Shown: in pieces, positions 1-5,448 of the stretch
Layout: every line of letters begins with the position of its first letter
How positions within the stretch are numbered: position 1 is the stretch's first letter
From: CAYNTG01 sp964400105
GTDB lineage: Bacteria > UBP14 > UBA6098
Direction of reading: 5' to 3'
DNA: 14,425 nucleotides
Assembly (NCBI GenBank): GCA_964400105.1
Contig: CAYNTG010000060.1
Coordinates: 1-14,425, forward strand
Made by a program: the position numbers and the translations under genes
The notes under the pieces: model-generated
Told to the model about the DNA's origin: nothing
What the model saw: the letters and a program-made list of their open reading frames with translations, nothing else
Database searches by the model: none

Positions 1-164
1 CCCTTTGGGAGAAGGTGTCCGAAGGACGGATGAGGGCCGAATTCACATGGCAACCCGATGCCACCGTCGGTTCCGGCGTCTATCTTGTCCGCGCGCGTTT
101 CGTCTCCGCTCAGCGACCGATTGACGGCGGCGCGGCGGTGAAACGCGTCGTGTATTTGAAATGA
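1..164 (+). CDS. C-terminal fragment of a secreted protein with a FlgD-like/type-A sorting domain
   Basis: An open frame enters from the left edge (codons start at position 3) and stops at TGA 162-164. The visible 53 residues have the usual layout of a C-terminal FlgD-like/T9SS type-A sorting domain: an aromatic strand (EFTWQPDA), a short turn, the signature SGVYLVRARF, and a basic-hydrophobic end (VKRVVYLK) right before the stop. In FCB bacteria and several candidate phyla this domain closes large secreted or surface proteins and directs export or surface anchoring. The passenger part lies outside the window, so its function cannot be given. The first visible residues (LWEKVSEGRMRA) coincide with a REP-like palindromic motif at 2-37, so that part of the frame may be repeat-derived. 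Confidence is good that this is a real gene end and moderate on the domain type. Confidence 0.72.
   Translation, partial: LWEKVSEGRMRAEFTWQPDATVGSGVYLVRARFVSAQRPIDGGAAVKRVVYLK
2..37 (+). repeat. REP-like motif at the left edge, inside the partial CDS
   Basis: The first bases read cctttgggagaaggtgtcc followed by gaaggacggatgaggg, with a short TCC-gaa-GGA palindrome. From memory, strings of this kind (gggaga-ggtg-ccgaagg-cggatgaggg) are dispersed palindromic repeats in many proteobacterial genomes. Here it is translated in frame. It could be a coincidence of coding sequence or a repeat captured by the gene. The left end is cut by the window. Confidence 0.35.
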
Positions 165-191
165 TTTCACATATCCCCCCATAACCGCGAG

Positions 192-264
192 GGGGACGGG
201 TTTCCCGTCCCGTCGTCGAGCGGGCGCGGAAACCGCGCCCCTACTCCCGAATATCACCGTTTTT
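192..264 (+). repeat. Palindromic repeat, copy A (upstream of LRR gene)
   Basis: This copy holds two consecutive hairpins: gacggg-ttt-cccgtc (195-209) and ggcgcgg-aaa-ccgcgcc (223-239). Positions 192-242 match 1213-1263 at 47 of 51 positions by eye, and 243-264 match 1316-1337 at 21 of 22. The LRR gene therefore sits between two copies of one element. The style (short GC-rich stem, triplet loop) is that of REP-type elements. The same theme recurs at 3065-3086. Confidence 0.8.
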
Positions 265-266
265 TG

Positions 267-296
267 TTGATATTTCCCGAAAACGGGTTATGTTTA
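267..296 (+). promoter_or_regulatory. Candidate Bacteroidetes-type promoter for the LRR lipoprotein gene
   Basis: TTG (267-269), a 19-nt spacer and TATGTTTA (289-296) match the Bacteroidetes -33 TTG/-7 TAnnTTTG pattern except for the last base. The -7 box ends 26 nt before the start codon. A small CCCG-aaaa-CGGG dyad lies in the spacer. No good sigma70 alternative was seen. This is a pattern match only. Confidence 0.3.
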
Positions 297-322
297 ATAA
301 GAACCAAACGGGAGGAGAAAAA

Positions 323-1213
323 ATGAAGCGCATCGTTTTTGGTATTTTCGGTTTTCTTGTGTTGACGGGTTTTTTGTTCGTTAGCTGCAACTGCGACGAC
401 GTCACGAGCAGCGACGACGATGATAACGGGTATCTATGCGACTTATCGATACCCGTGGTTCTCGGCGGCGATACAATACCGGAATACTTTATTACTCGGA
501 ATGCTTATGGGTGTGTCACGCAGATAAATTTAGGTTCGACGGGTATTTCTAATCCCAACTGCCTGTCGGGTATAGAAAATTTCGGGTCAACATTGATCGA
601 GCTTAACCTTTCCTACAATGAACTTACAGAGTTAAACCTCGGCCCGTTATCGTCGTGCGAACGCCTTGAACGTTTGAATCTCTCCGATAATGAGATTACT
701 GGAATCGACCTTTCTCCACTGGCTCATTGCACTTCACTCGAATATTTCTGTTTAACCCTCAATAACCTGACAACAATTAACCTCACACCGCTCGGTGAAT
801 GCCCTCATATTTATTCTCTCGATCTGAATTACAATCAACTCACAAGCATAGACCTTACACCACTCAGTTCATGGCCACATCTCACAACGGTCTTACTTAA
901 CGAAAACCAATTCACAAGTATCGACCTGACACCTCTGGTCGATTGCACAAATCTACACGGCCTTTATTTGAGCGATAACCAGCTTGGCATTATTGATTTT
1001 TCGCCGCTGACATTGTGCATTAATCTGACAACAATACGATTCGACGACAATTTACTCACAACCCTTGATCTATTTCCGTTGGATGATTTGGATTTATTAG
1101 AATATATTTCTTTTCGCGATAACAATTTGGATTCCGTTTCGTGTGCGCACGTCTGCGATTTTAGAGATACGCATCCCGATGTATCCGTATCTACCGACTG
1201 CGACTGCCCGTAG
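323..1213 (+). CDS. Leucine-rich-repeat lipoprotein, 296 aa
   Basis: The start chosen is ATG 323, because GGAGGAG at 311-317 is correctly spaced for it; an upstream in-frame ATG at 290 has no such site and would hide the signal peptide. Residues 1-22 form a lipoprotein signal: MKR, a hydrophobic core, then FVSC with Cys22 as the likely lipidated residue. A Cys- and Asp-rich linker follows. From residue 91 there are eight LRR units starting at exactly 24-residue spacing (91, 115, 139, 163, 187, 211, 235, 259), of the form LxxLxLxxNxLTxIDLxPLxxC. The protein ends in a Cys-rich tail (STDCDCP). LRR proteins of this class usually bind proteins at the cell surface; the partner is unknown. The gene looks more AT-rich than the housekeeping genes and is flanked by two copies of one palindromic repeat, which suggests a mobile or acquired cassette. 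Its TAG stop shares its last base with the downstream repeat. Confidence 0.9.
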   Translation: MKRIVFGIFGFLVLTGFLFVSCNCDDVTSSDDDDNGYLCDLSIPVVLGGDTIPEYFITRNAYGCVTQINLGSTGISNPNCLSGIENFGSTLIELNLSYNELTELNLGPLSSCERLERLNLSDNEITGIDLSPLAHCTSLEYFCLTLNNLTTINLTPLGECPHIYSLDLNYNQLTSIDLTPLSSWPHLTTVLLNENQFTSIDLTPLVDCTNLHGLYLSDNQLGIIDFSPLTLCINLTTIRFDDNLLTTLDLFPLDDLDLLEYISFRDNNLDSVSCAHVCDFRDTHPDVSVSTDCDCP

Positions 1214-1337
1214 GGGACGGGTTTCCCGTCCTGTCGTCGAGCGAACGCGGAAATCGCGCCCCTTGTCGTCCATTCAAAAACGGGTTTGCTATTGTCGAAC
1301 CCCTATATGTTCAAAACTCCCGAATATCATCGTTTTT
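1213..1337 (+). repeat. Palindromic repeat, copy B, split by 52 bp
   Basis: 1213-1263 matches copy A 192-242 (47/51), and 1316-1337 matches 243-264 (21/22). The two blocks are adjacent in copy A but separated here by 52 bp (1264-1315) that do not match copy A. The first hairpin (gacgggtttcccgtc) is intact; the second is weakened by three substitutions. The element begins on the last base of the LRR gene's stop codon. Confidence 0.78.
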
Positions 1338-1433
1338 CCAATACATTATTCCATCCGATCGATCCCGATGCTCGGAAACCTATATCCCCCAACCATCTAC
1401 GGGAATATCATAGGTCTTTTCCACGCGATTAAT

Positions 1434-1466
1434 CCGAAATACCGGCGCGATAATCCGGTATTCGGG
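1434..1466. other. Hairpin-forming inverted repeat in the spacer
   Basis: AATACCGG (1438-1445) and CCGGTATT (1455-1462) are perfect inverted arms around a 9-nt loop. The stem extends to CCG/CGG if one base is bulged. No T run follows, so it is not a typical intrinsic terminator. It is the last clear structure before the AT-rich array. Confidence 0.45.
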
Positions 1467-1488
1467 ACAAATTCACTCAATTATCGAG

Positions 1489-1950
1489 CGTTATTGCCTA
1501 TCCAGTTATTTATTATTACTATATAGCGTTCTATTTTGATAATCCTTTCTTTATAATTATAGCTATAGCAAAAGATTATTATTATTCAGCGATTATTTCT
1601 TTTCATTCAGTTATATCTTTTATTAAATAAGTTATTTTATTTTTAAATACAGTGATTTTATATATTTGTATAGCAATATAATATGTTCATAAAGGAATAT
1701 ATTATAGTCATAAAGATACTGTATCATTAATATCTATTGCTGAATAATTAAAATAGATAACTGAATCTATAAGATAGATAACGGATTCATTAATATTAAT
1801 GACCGGATCAATAGAATATCTTGCTAAATAATAAAAGATAATAGCTTATTTAATATATAAAAATACCGGACAATAACATAAGACGGCTTGATATATCATA
1901 TGTAAAACTGTATAATTATTGGGAAAGACTTGATGATTAAAAACGATGGG
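1489..1950. repeat. Decayed tandem array of about 22 units of 21 bp, very AT-rich
   Basis: Cut at 21-bp steps from 1489, the tract shows strong column conservation although units differ greatly. In the 11 units ending at 1719, 1740 and so on to 1929, the last two bases are AC or GC every time (AC, GC, AC, AC, AC, GC, GC, AC, GC, AC, AC). I counted 24 C in those 231 nt, and 11 fall in that one column. In the left half, AG occupies columns 16-17 in 10 of the 11 units from 1489 to 1719. The best-preserved neighbours are tgaataattaaaatagataa and tgaatctataagatagataa (1741-1760, 1762-1781), each followed by C. There are no conserved spacers, so it is not a CRISPR array. All frames are broken by stops. 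The rest of the 1214-1958 spacer holds repeat copy B and one hairpin. Confidence 0.75.
1888..1916 (+). promoter_or_regulatory. Candidate sigma70-type promoter for the gene at 1959
   Basis: TTGATA (1888-1893), a 17-nt spacer and TATAAT (1911-1916) form a near-consensus -35/-10 pair. A start site near 1923 would give a leader of about 36 nt containing GGGAG at 1948-1952. The -35 box begins at the first base of one 21-bp array unit, so the promoter is embedded in the array. AT-rich sequence makes chance matches easier, but the spacing and both hexamers are good. Confidence 0.55.
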
Positions 1951-1958
1951 AGAACCCA

Positions 1959-2621
1959 ATGGCATATGTAATCAGGGATAACGATGTCGCCAACGACGAT
2001 TATGCAATGAGAGGCGCACGGTTATTGCTTCTAAGCAGGAACATCGGAGAACATACTGGAGAATTAGACCTCCCCGATGAACTATTAGATTGGGCGGTCG
2101 AGGCGTATGACAATTGGAATGAAGCATCAAAAATGCTGGTCGATACGCTTGCCGTTGAAGAAATATTCAGGATTGCGCAAGTCGCCACGGCGGCGTTGAG
2201 GACGAAATATCAGGCGACGAAGAATCTCCTGAAAACGCGATACCTTTCGCCGGACGACCGCGAGATATACGGGATTGCGGGTCGAACGCCGGTCAAACGG
2301 CCGGAGCTTCTCGCGAAGGCGCGGGATATGGTCAACGCGCACCAAAGATTTTCGGATTTGGGTGACCCGAACGTTATCCCCAACGCCATGATAAACGCGG
2401 TCGCCGCGCTCGCCGACGATGTCGAAACGAAACACGACGACGCATATTTCCAGAAAGACCGAGGGCATAAGGCGTCGCTGGCAGTCCGCGCCCATTATAA
2501 TCGCGACACGGCGATGTTGAGGACGTTTTACCGCTGGTGTGTCGCAAAATTGGGCCGCGACAGCACGATATTTATCGCTATCGGATTTAGGAGTAGAGCG
2601 ATAAAGACGGATTCAATGTAA
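1959..2621 (+). CDS. All-helical protein of unknown function, 220 aa
   Basis: The ATG at 1959 follows GGGAG (1948-1952) by 6 nt. The protein has no signal peptide or membrane segment and is predicted by eye to be mostly helical and charged. It has two similar halves in style: an N-terminal part with LLLSRNIGEHTG and a long helix VEEIFRIAQVATAAL, a central KNLLKTRY...DREIYGI segment, then GRTPVKRPELLAKARDMV and a C-terminal helical part with RAHYNRDTAMLRTFYRWC. I recall similar helical proteins from uncultured FCB-like genomes but know no assigned function. The first 200 bp are AT-rich like the upstream array; the rest is GC-richer. The last codons (GATTCAATGTAA) belong to a 22-nt dispersed repeat also found at 7616-7637, so the C-terminus may be repeat-altered. 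It is probably a single-gene unit with the promoter at 1888. Confidence 0.75.
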   Translation: MAYVIRDNDVANDDYAMRGARLLLLSRNIGEHTGELDLPDELLDWAVEAYDNWNEASKMLVDTLAVEEIFRIAQVATAALRTKYQATKNLLKTRYLSPDDREIYGIAGRTPVKRPELLAKARDMVNAHQRFSDLGDPNVIPNAMINAVAALADDVETKHDDAYFQKDRGHKASLAVRAHYNRDTAMLRTFYRWCVAKLGRDSTIFIAIGFRSRAIKTDSM

Positions 2622-2631
2622 AATTAGCAAT
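2610..2631 (+). repeat. Dispersed 22-nt repeat, copy 1
   Basis: This segment matches 7616-7637 at 21 of 22 positions (core tgtaaaattagcaat). It overlaps the stop codon of the helical protein gene and continues into the spacer. Confidence 0.6.
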
Positions 2632-2654
2632 TAACAATGGAGAGAGAGGAAAAC

Positions 2655-2752
2655 ACCCCGGCCTTCGGCCACCCCTCTTTGAAAAGAGGGGAATGTTACG
2701 GTAGAAATTCCCCTTCGCAAGCGAAGGGGTGCCGAGCAAAGCGAGGCGGGGT
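2655..2752. repeat. Multi-hairpin palindromic element (about 98 bp)
   Basis: An outer pair ACCCCG (2655-2660)/CGGGGT (2747-2752) encloses three inner hairpins: GGCC-ttc-GGCC (2660-2670), CCCCTCTTT-ga-AAAGAGGGG (2672-2691) and CCCCTTCGC-aa-GCGAAGGGG (2710-2729). From memory this is a common non-autonomous repeat type in many bacterial genomes. No transposase is nearby. Short open frames across it are artefacts of the palindromes. Confidence 0.7.
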
Positions 2753-2808
2753 AGTTCGAGTAATACGGAATAAACGGGGGCGCTGGCGCGGGGGTGGCGA
2801 TGGCGCGC

Positions 2809-2827
2809 AATTTGCCCCAAGCAAATT
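2809..2827. repeat. Small perfect hairpin AATTTGC/GCAAATT
   Basis: AATTTGC (2809-2815), loop cccaa and GCAAATT (2821-2827) form a 7-bp stem. The same AATTTGC word starts the left arm of the inverted repeat at 2940, so the two may be related. Confidence 0.4.
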
Positions 2828-2939
2828 TTGTGACATCGAGGTGGAAGGGTGGGGATTTTTGCGGTCGAAATTATCATAATCAAATATTCCTTATCGACCG
2901 TAGCAAAAATCGTGACAGCGGTCGCCAGCGGCGACAGGC

Positions 2940-3146
2940 AATTTGCTCAACGCGCCTTCGGCACGATTCGCTTTTGGGTCGGGGTTTCACGCGGAAATCG
3001 CCGCCTATGACCGAAGAAAACACGTCTGTGCGCGGGGGAGGGGAATCACGGAAGACGGACCGTAGGGGCGGGTCTGAGACCCGCCCTTTTTTGCGGCGGT
3101 GATTTTCGACTGCGGAGCGAATCCGGCGAAGGCGGTTGAGCAAATT
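2940..3146. repeat. Imperfect inverted repeat with arms of about 33 bp
   Basis: The left arm begins aatttgctcaacgcgccttc (2940-2959) and continues to about 2972. The right arm (3112-3146), read on the minus strand, begins aatttgctcaaccgccttcg and also continues with gattcgct. The outer 12 bases are identical. The arms enclose about 140 bp that include the GGGCGGGTC hairpin at 3066-3086. The layout resembles a small MITE-like palindromic element. No coding function is seen in 2622-3288. Confidence 0.55.
3064..3092 (+). terminator. REP-like hairpin followed by six T
   Basis: GGGCGGGTC (3066-3074), loop tga and GACCCGCCC (3078-3086) form a perfect 9-bp GC-rich stem followed by TTTTTT (3087-3092). 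It is intrinsic-terminator-like on the plus strand. Its sequence theme also matches the repeat elements at 192 and 1213, so it may be a repeat that happens to terminate. The nearest upstream plus gene ends at 2621. Confidence 0.5.
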
Positions 3147-3230
3147 ATCTGCGGGCATTGCCCACAGATGAACCGGAACGGCATTTAATTCAGCCCCGGT
3201 TGCACTATCGGCCTCATAAGCGGGTATTAC

Positions 3231-3264
3231 AAACAAAAACGGCGTTTCCGAAGAAACGCCGTTT
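3231..3264 (-). terminator. Intrinsic terminator of rpsG
   Basis: On the minus strand the 12-bp stem AAACGGCGTTTC/GAAACGCCGTTT (3264-3237) with a 4-nt loop is followed by TTTTTGTTT. It begins 25 nt after the rpsG stop codon. The plus strand also carries flanking T-rich sequence, but no plus gene needs it. Confidence 0.85.
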
Positions 3265-3288
3265 AATGTTTTTAACTTAACAGGTTGA

Positions 3289-3759
3289 CTACCAGCGGTA
3301 ATGGGCGAAGGCGCGGTTGGCCTTGGCCATTTTATGCGTATCGACCTTTTTCTTGATAGCGCCGCCCTCGTTTTCCGAGGCCGCGATAAGCTCGTTGGCT
3401 ATTTTATAGGCCATTCCATGATCCCCGCGAGCCTTGGCAAATTTTATAATCCATTTAAGCGCGAGGGCAACCTGACGTTTTTCCGGGACCTCGACAGGGA
3501 CTTGATATGTCGCACCGCCGACGCGCCGGGGTTTGACCGTAAGCTGCGGACGAACATTCTCGACCGCTTTATCGAAAACATCGATACCTTGTTTCTTTGT
3601 GCGTTCTTCGATAATATCGAAAGCGTCGTAGATCAATTTCTGCGAAGTCGATTTTTTACCCGCAGACATCACATAATTTATAAATTTTGAAACGAGCTTT
3701 GAATTATATTTGTAATCGGCCTCGATTTCTCGCTTGACCGGACGTCTTCGTCTTGGCAT
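3289..3759 (-). CDS. rpsG: 30S ribosomal protein S7
   Basis: The 156-aa product has the S7 family length and features: a basic N-terminus (MPRRRRPVKREIEAD), the helix KLVSKFINYVMSAGKK, the conserved PRRVGGATYQVPVEV loop that contacts 16S rRNA, and the C-terminal helix ending ANRAFAHYRW. S7 nucleates assembly of the 30S head and binds near the E site. The start is ATG 3759 with GGAGG at 3765-3769. The gene stands alone: on the upstream side is a 314-bp spacer and then divergent glyS, and downstream is its own terminator. The usual rpsL and fusA neighbours are absent. In E. coli S7 autoregulates the str operon; whether this applies here is unknown. Confidence 0.97.
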   Translation of the reverse strand: MPRRRRPVKREIEADYKYNSKLVSKFINYVMSAGKKSTSQKLIYDAFDIIEERTKKQGIDVFDKAVENVRPQLTVKPRRVGGATYQVPVEVPEKRQVALALKWIIKFAKARGDHGMAYKIANELIAASENEGGAIKKKVDTHKMAKANRAFAHYRW

Positions 3760-3791
3760 TTAAACCTCCATAATTGCATACAATAACTGCG

Positions 3792-3807
3792 ATCGGGAAA
3801 TCCCGAT
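3792..3807 (-). promoter_or_regulatory. Small hairpin in the rpsG leader
   Basis: ATCGGG (3792-3797) and CCCGAT (3802-3807) are perfect inverted arms with a 4-nt loop. If the promoter at 3819-3848 is right, the hairpin lies near the 5' end of the rpsG mRNA. A role in ribosomal-protein autoregulation is only a possibility. Confidence 0.3.
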
Positions 3808-3818
3808 ATATCAAGAAG

Positions 3819-3848
3819 CAAACTTATTTATGTATATCGATTTGTCAA
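3819..3848 (-). promoter_or_regulatory. Candidate promoter for rpsG
   Basis: On the minus strand TTGACA (3848-3843) is followed by TAAGTTTG (3826-3819); TTG and TAAGTTTG are 19 nt apart, an exact fit to the Bacteroidetes TTG/TAnnTTTG promoter. A sigma70 -10 at the correct distance from TTGACA is not visible. TTGAAA just upstream with TATACA is a weaker sigma70 alternative. The leader would be about 50 nt. Confidence 0.42.
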
Positions 3849-3961
3849 GGTCTTTTTCAACAAGATTTGTCGGGTAAAATATCATATATATTTGTAATCG
3901 ATAGAATCTAAATAGTCCATGCCTACATTTTCCAAAATAAAGAATTCAAAATTTTGAGACC

Positions 3962-3995
3962 ATGTCCCATTACCGGACATCCCATTACCCGACAG
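3962..3995 (+). promoter_or_regulatory. Dyad and 15-bp tandem repeat upstream of the glyS promoter
   Basis: Two adjacent 15-bp units, cccattaccggacat (3966-3980) and cccattacccgacag (3981-3995), agree at 13 of 15 positions. They overlap a perfect dyad ATGTCC (3962-3967)/GGACAT (3975-3980). The block ends 3 nt before the -35 box of glyS, where an activator or repressor site would be expected. No known operator was recognised. The rest of 3760-4073 shows only AT-rich spacer. Confidence 0.4.
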
Positions 3996-3998
3996 GCA

Positions 3999-4027
3999 TT
4001 GCATTTTTATGCTTTAATTGTTATAAT
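3999..4027 (+). promoter_or_regulatory. Sigma70-type promoter of glyS
   Basis: TTGCAT (3999-4004), a 17-nt spacer and a perfect TATAAT (4022-4027) precede glyS. A start near 4034 leaves a leader of about 40 nt, too short for a T-box, and none is seen. Confidence 0.7.
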
Positions 4028-4073
4028 TCCAAATGTATATTTTAAAATCGATTAATCAAAGTCTGGAAGGCGT

Positions 4074-5429
4074 ATGGCTCAGAAAAAGAACAGGATAATG
4101 GCGGATATCGTCGCGCTTTGCAAAAGGCGCGGCATCATCTTTCAGTCGAGCGAGATTTATGGCGGCGTCGCGAGCACGTTCGATTACGGACCGCTCGGCG
4201 TCGAACTAAAACGCAATCTCAGGGATCTGTGGTGGCGCGAGATGGTGCAGCTTCGCCCGGATGTCGAGGGGATCGATACGGCGATACTTATGCACCCGAA
4301 GGTGTGGGTTGCCAGCGGCCACGTCGATGAGTTCGTCGATCCGCTGGTGGAATGTAAGCAGTGTCATCGCCGTTTCAAGGCCGACGAACTGAAATCGACC
4401 GAACAATGCCCCGTATGCGGAACTAAGGACAGCTTTACCGAAGAGCGGCTCTTTCACCTGATGTTTCAGACGTTCGTGGGGCCGGTTCAATCGGAGGAAA
4501 ATATCGCGTATCTGCGCCCGGAGACCGCGCAGGGGATATACCTGAATTTCGAGAACGTCCGCGCGCCGTCCAGGCAAAAAATTCCGTTCGGAATCGCGCA
4601 GATCGGCAAGGCATTCCGCAACGAGATCACGCCGGGGAATTTCATCTTCCGCACGCGCGAATTCGAGCAGATGGAGATGCAGTTTTTCGTTCACCCCTCC
4701 GAGGCCGAAAAGTGGTATGAATACTGGAAAGACCAGCGAAGACTTTGGTATGAATCTCTCGGTTTCCGAATGGAAAACCTGACGTTTCACGATCACGAGA
4801 AGCTCGCTCATTATGCCCGCGCCGCTGTCGATATCGAATATGAATTTCCATTCGGCAGGAGCGAGCTGGAGGGCATCCATAATCGCGGCGATTTCGATCT
4901 GTCGCGTCACCAAAAATATAGCGGTAAAAGCTTCGAGTATTTCGATCAGGCACGCGACGAACGCTACATCCCGCACGTTATCGAGACGTCCGGCGGCGTC
5001 GATCGATGCCTTCTCGCGATCCTCGTCGATGCATATGTGCAGGAGCCGGAAGCTGCGGGGAAAGACAAGTTGCGCACGGTTTTAAAACTGCACCCAAAGC
5101 TCGCGCCGCTAAAGGTCGGCATCTTTCCGTTGGTCAACCGCGACGGGATGCCGGAGATCGCGCGGAATATCGAGATGGAGCTTCGGAGGCATTTCATGGT
5201 CTTCTATGACGACGGAGGATCGATCGGGCGGCGTTATCGCAGGCAGGACGAGGCGGGAACGCCGTTCTGCGTTACAGTCGATGGACAAACCATCGAAGAC
5301 GGGACGGTTACGATCCGCGAAAGGGATACGATGGTTCAGGTCCGGGTCTCCATCGATCGGATACAGGAGATGGTCGAAAAATATACTCGTGATTGGCAGA
5401 GGGATAAGGGATTGTTGGGAGGGGAATAG
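4074..5429 (+). CDS. glyS: Glycyl-tRNA synthetase, single-chain alpha2 type
   Basis: This class II synthetase charges tRNA-Gly with glycine in the cytoplasm. At 451 aa it is the eukaryote/archaea-like homodimeric type found in many bacteria, not the alpha2beta2 GlyQ/GlyS type. Visible features are the N-terminal SSEIYGGV...FDYGPLG segment (about residues 24-41), an inserted zinc-binding module with C94-x2-C97 and C112-x2-C115, motif 2 with FRNE from F181 and FRTREFEQMEMQF, motif 3 ETSGGVDRCLLAIL from E304 (R311), and the C-terminal anticodon-binding domain from about residue 345 (APLKVGIFPLV to the end). ATG 4074 follows GGAAGG by a short 3-nt gap. It appears to head a plus-strand run that continues 19 nt later with the small membrane protein. 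Confidence 0.97.
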   Translation: MAQKKNRIMADIVALCKRRGIIFQSSEIYGGVASTFDYGPLGVELKRNLRDLWWREMVQLRPDVEGIDTAILMHPKVWVASGHVDEFVDPLVECKQCHRRFKADELKSTEQCPVCGTKDSFTEERLFHLMFQTFVGPVQSEENIAYLRPETAQGIYLNFENVRAPSRQKIPFGIAQIGKAFRNEITPGNFIFRTREFEQMEMQFFVHPSEAEKWYEYWKDQRRLWYESLGFRMENLTFHDHEKLAHYARAAVDIEYEFPFGRSELEGIHNRGDFDLSRHQKYSGKSFEYFDQARDERYIPHVIETSGGVDRCLLAILVDAYVQEPEAAGKDKLRTVLKLHPKLAPLKVGIFPLVNRDGMPEIARNIEMELRRHFMVFYDDGGSIGRRYRRQDEAGTPFCVTVDGQTIEDGTVTIRERDTMVQVRVSIDRIQEMVEKYTRDWQRDKGLLGGE

Positions 5430-5448
5430 ACTTTATTAAGGAGATAAA

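Noticed and set aside
1143..1526. 127-aa open frame after the LRR gene
   Set aside because: It starts inside the LRR gene in another frame, crosses the palindromic repeat, has no ribosome site and no recognisable protein features.
1489..1950. CRISPR array
   Set aside because: The units are only 21 bp, there is no conserved repeat separated by unique spacers, and no cas gene is in the window.
2637..3236. Several overlapping frames of 80-118 codons on both strands
   Set aside because: They run through hairpin repeats, are rich in Arg/Gly from GC palindromes, and lack ribosome sites.
3301..3690. 129-codon frame opposite rpsG
   Set aside because: It is an antisense shadow of ribosomal protein S7.
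4028..4073. T-box riboswitch upstream of glyS
   Set aside because: The predicted leader is about 40 nt with no T-box sequence or antiterminator.
4206..4976. 256-codon frame opposite glyS
   Set aside because: It is a shadow of the synthetase gene, which has all class II motifs.
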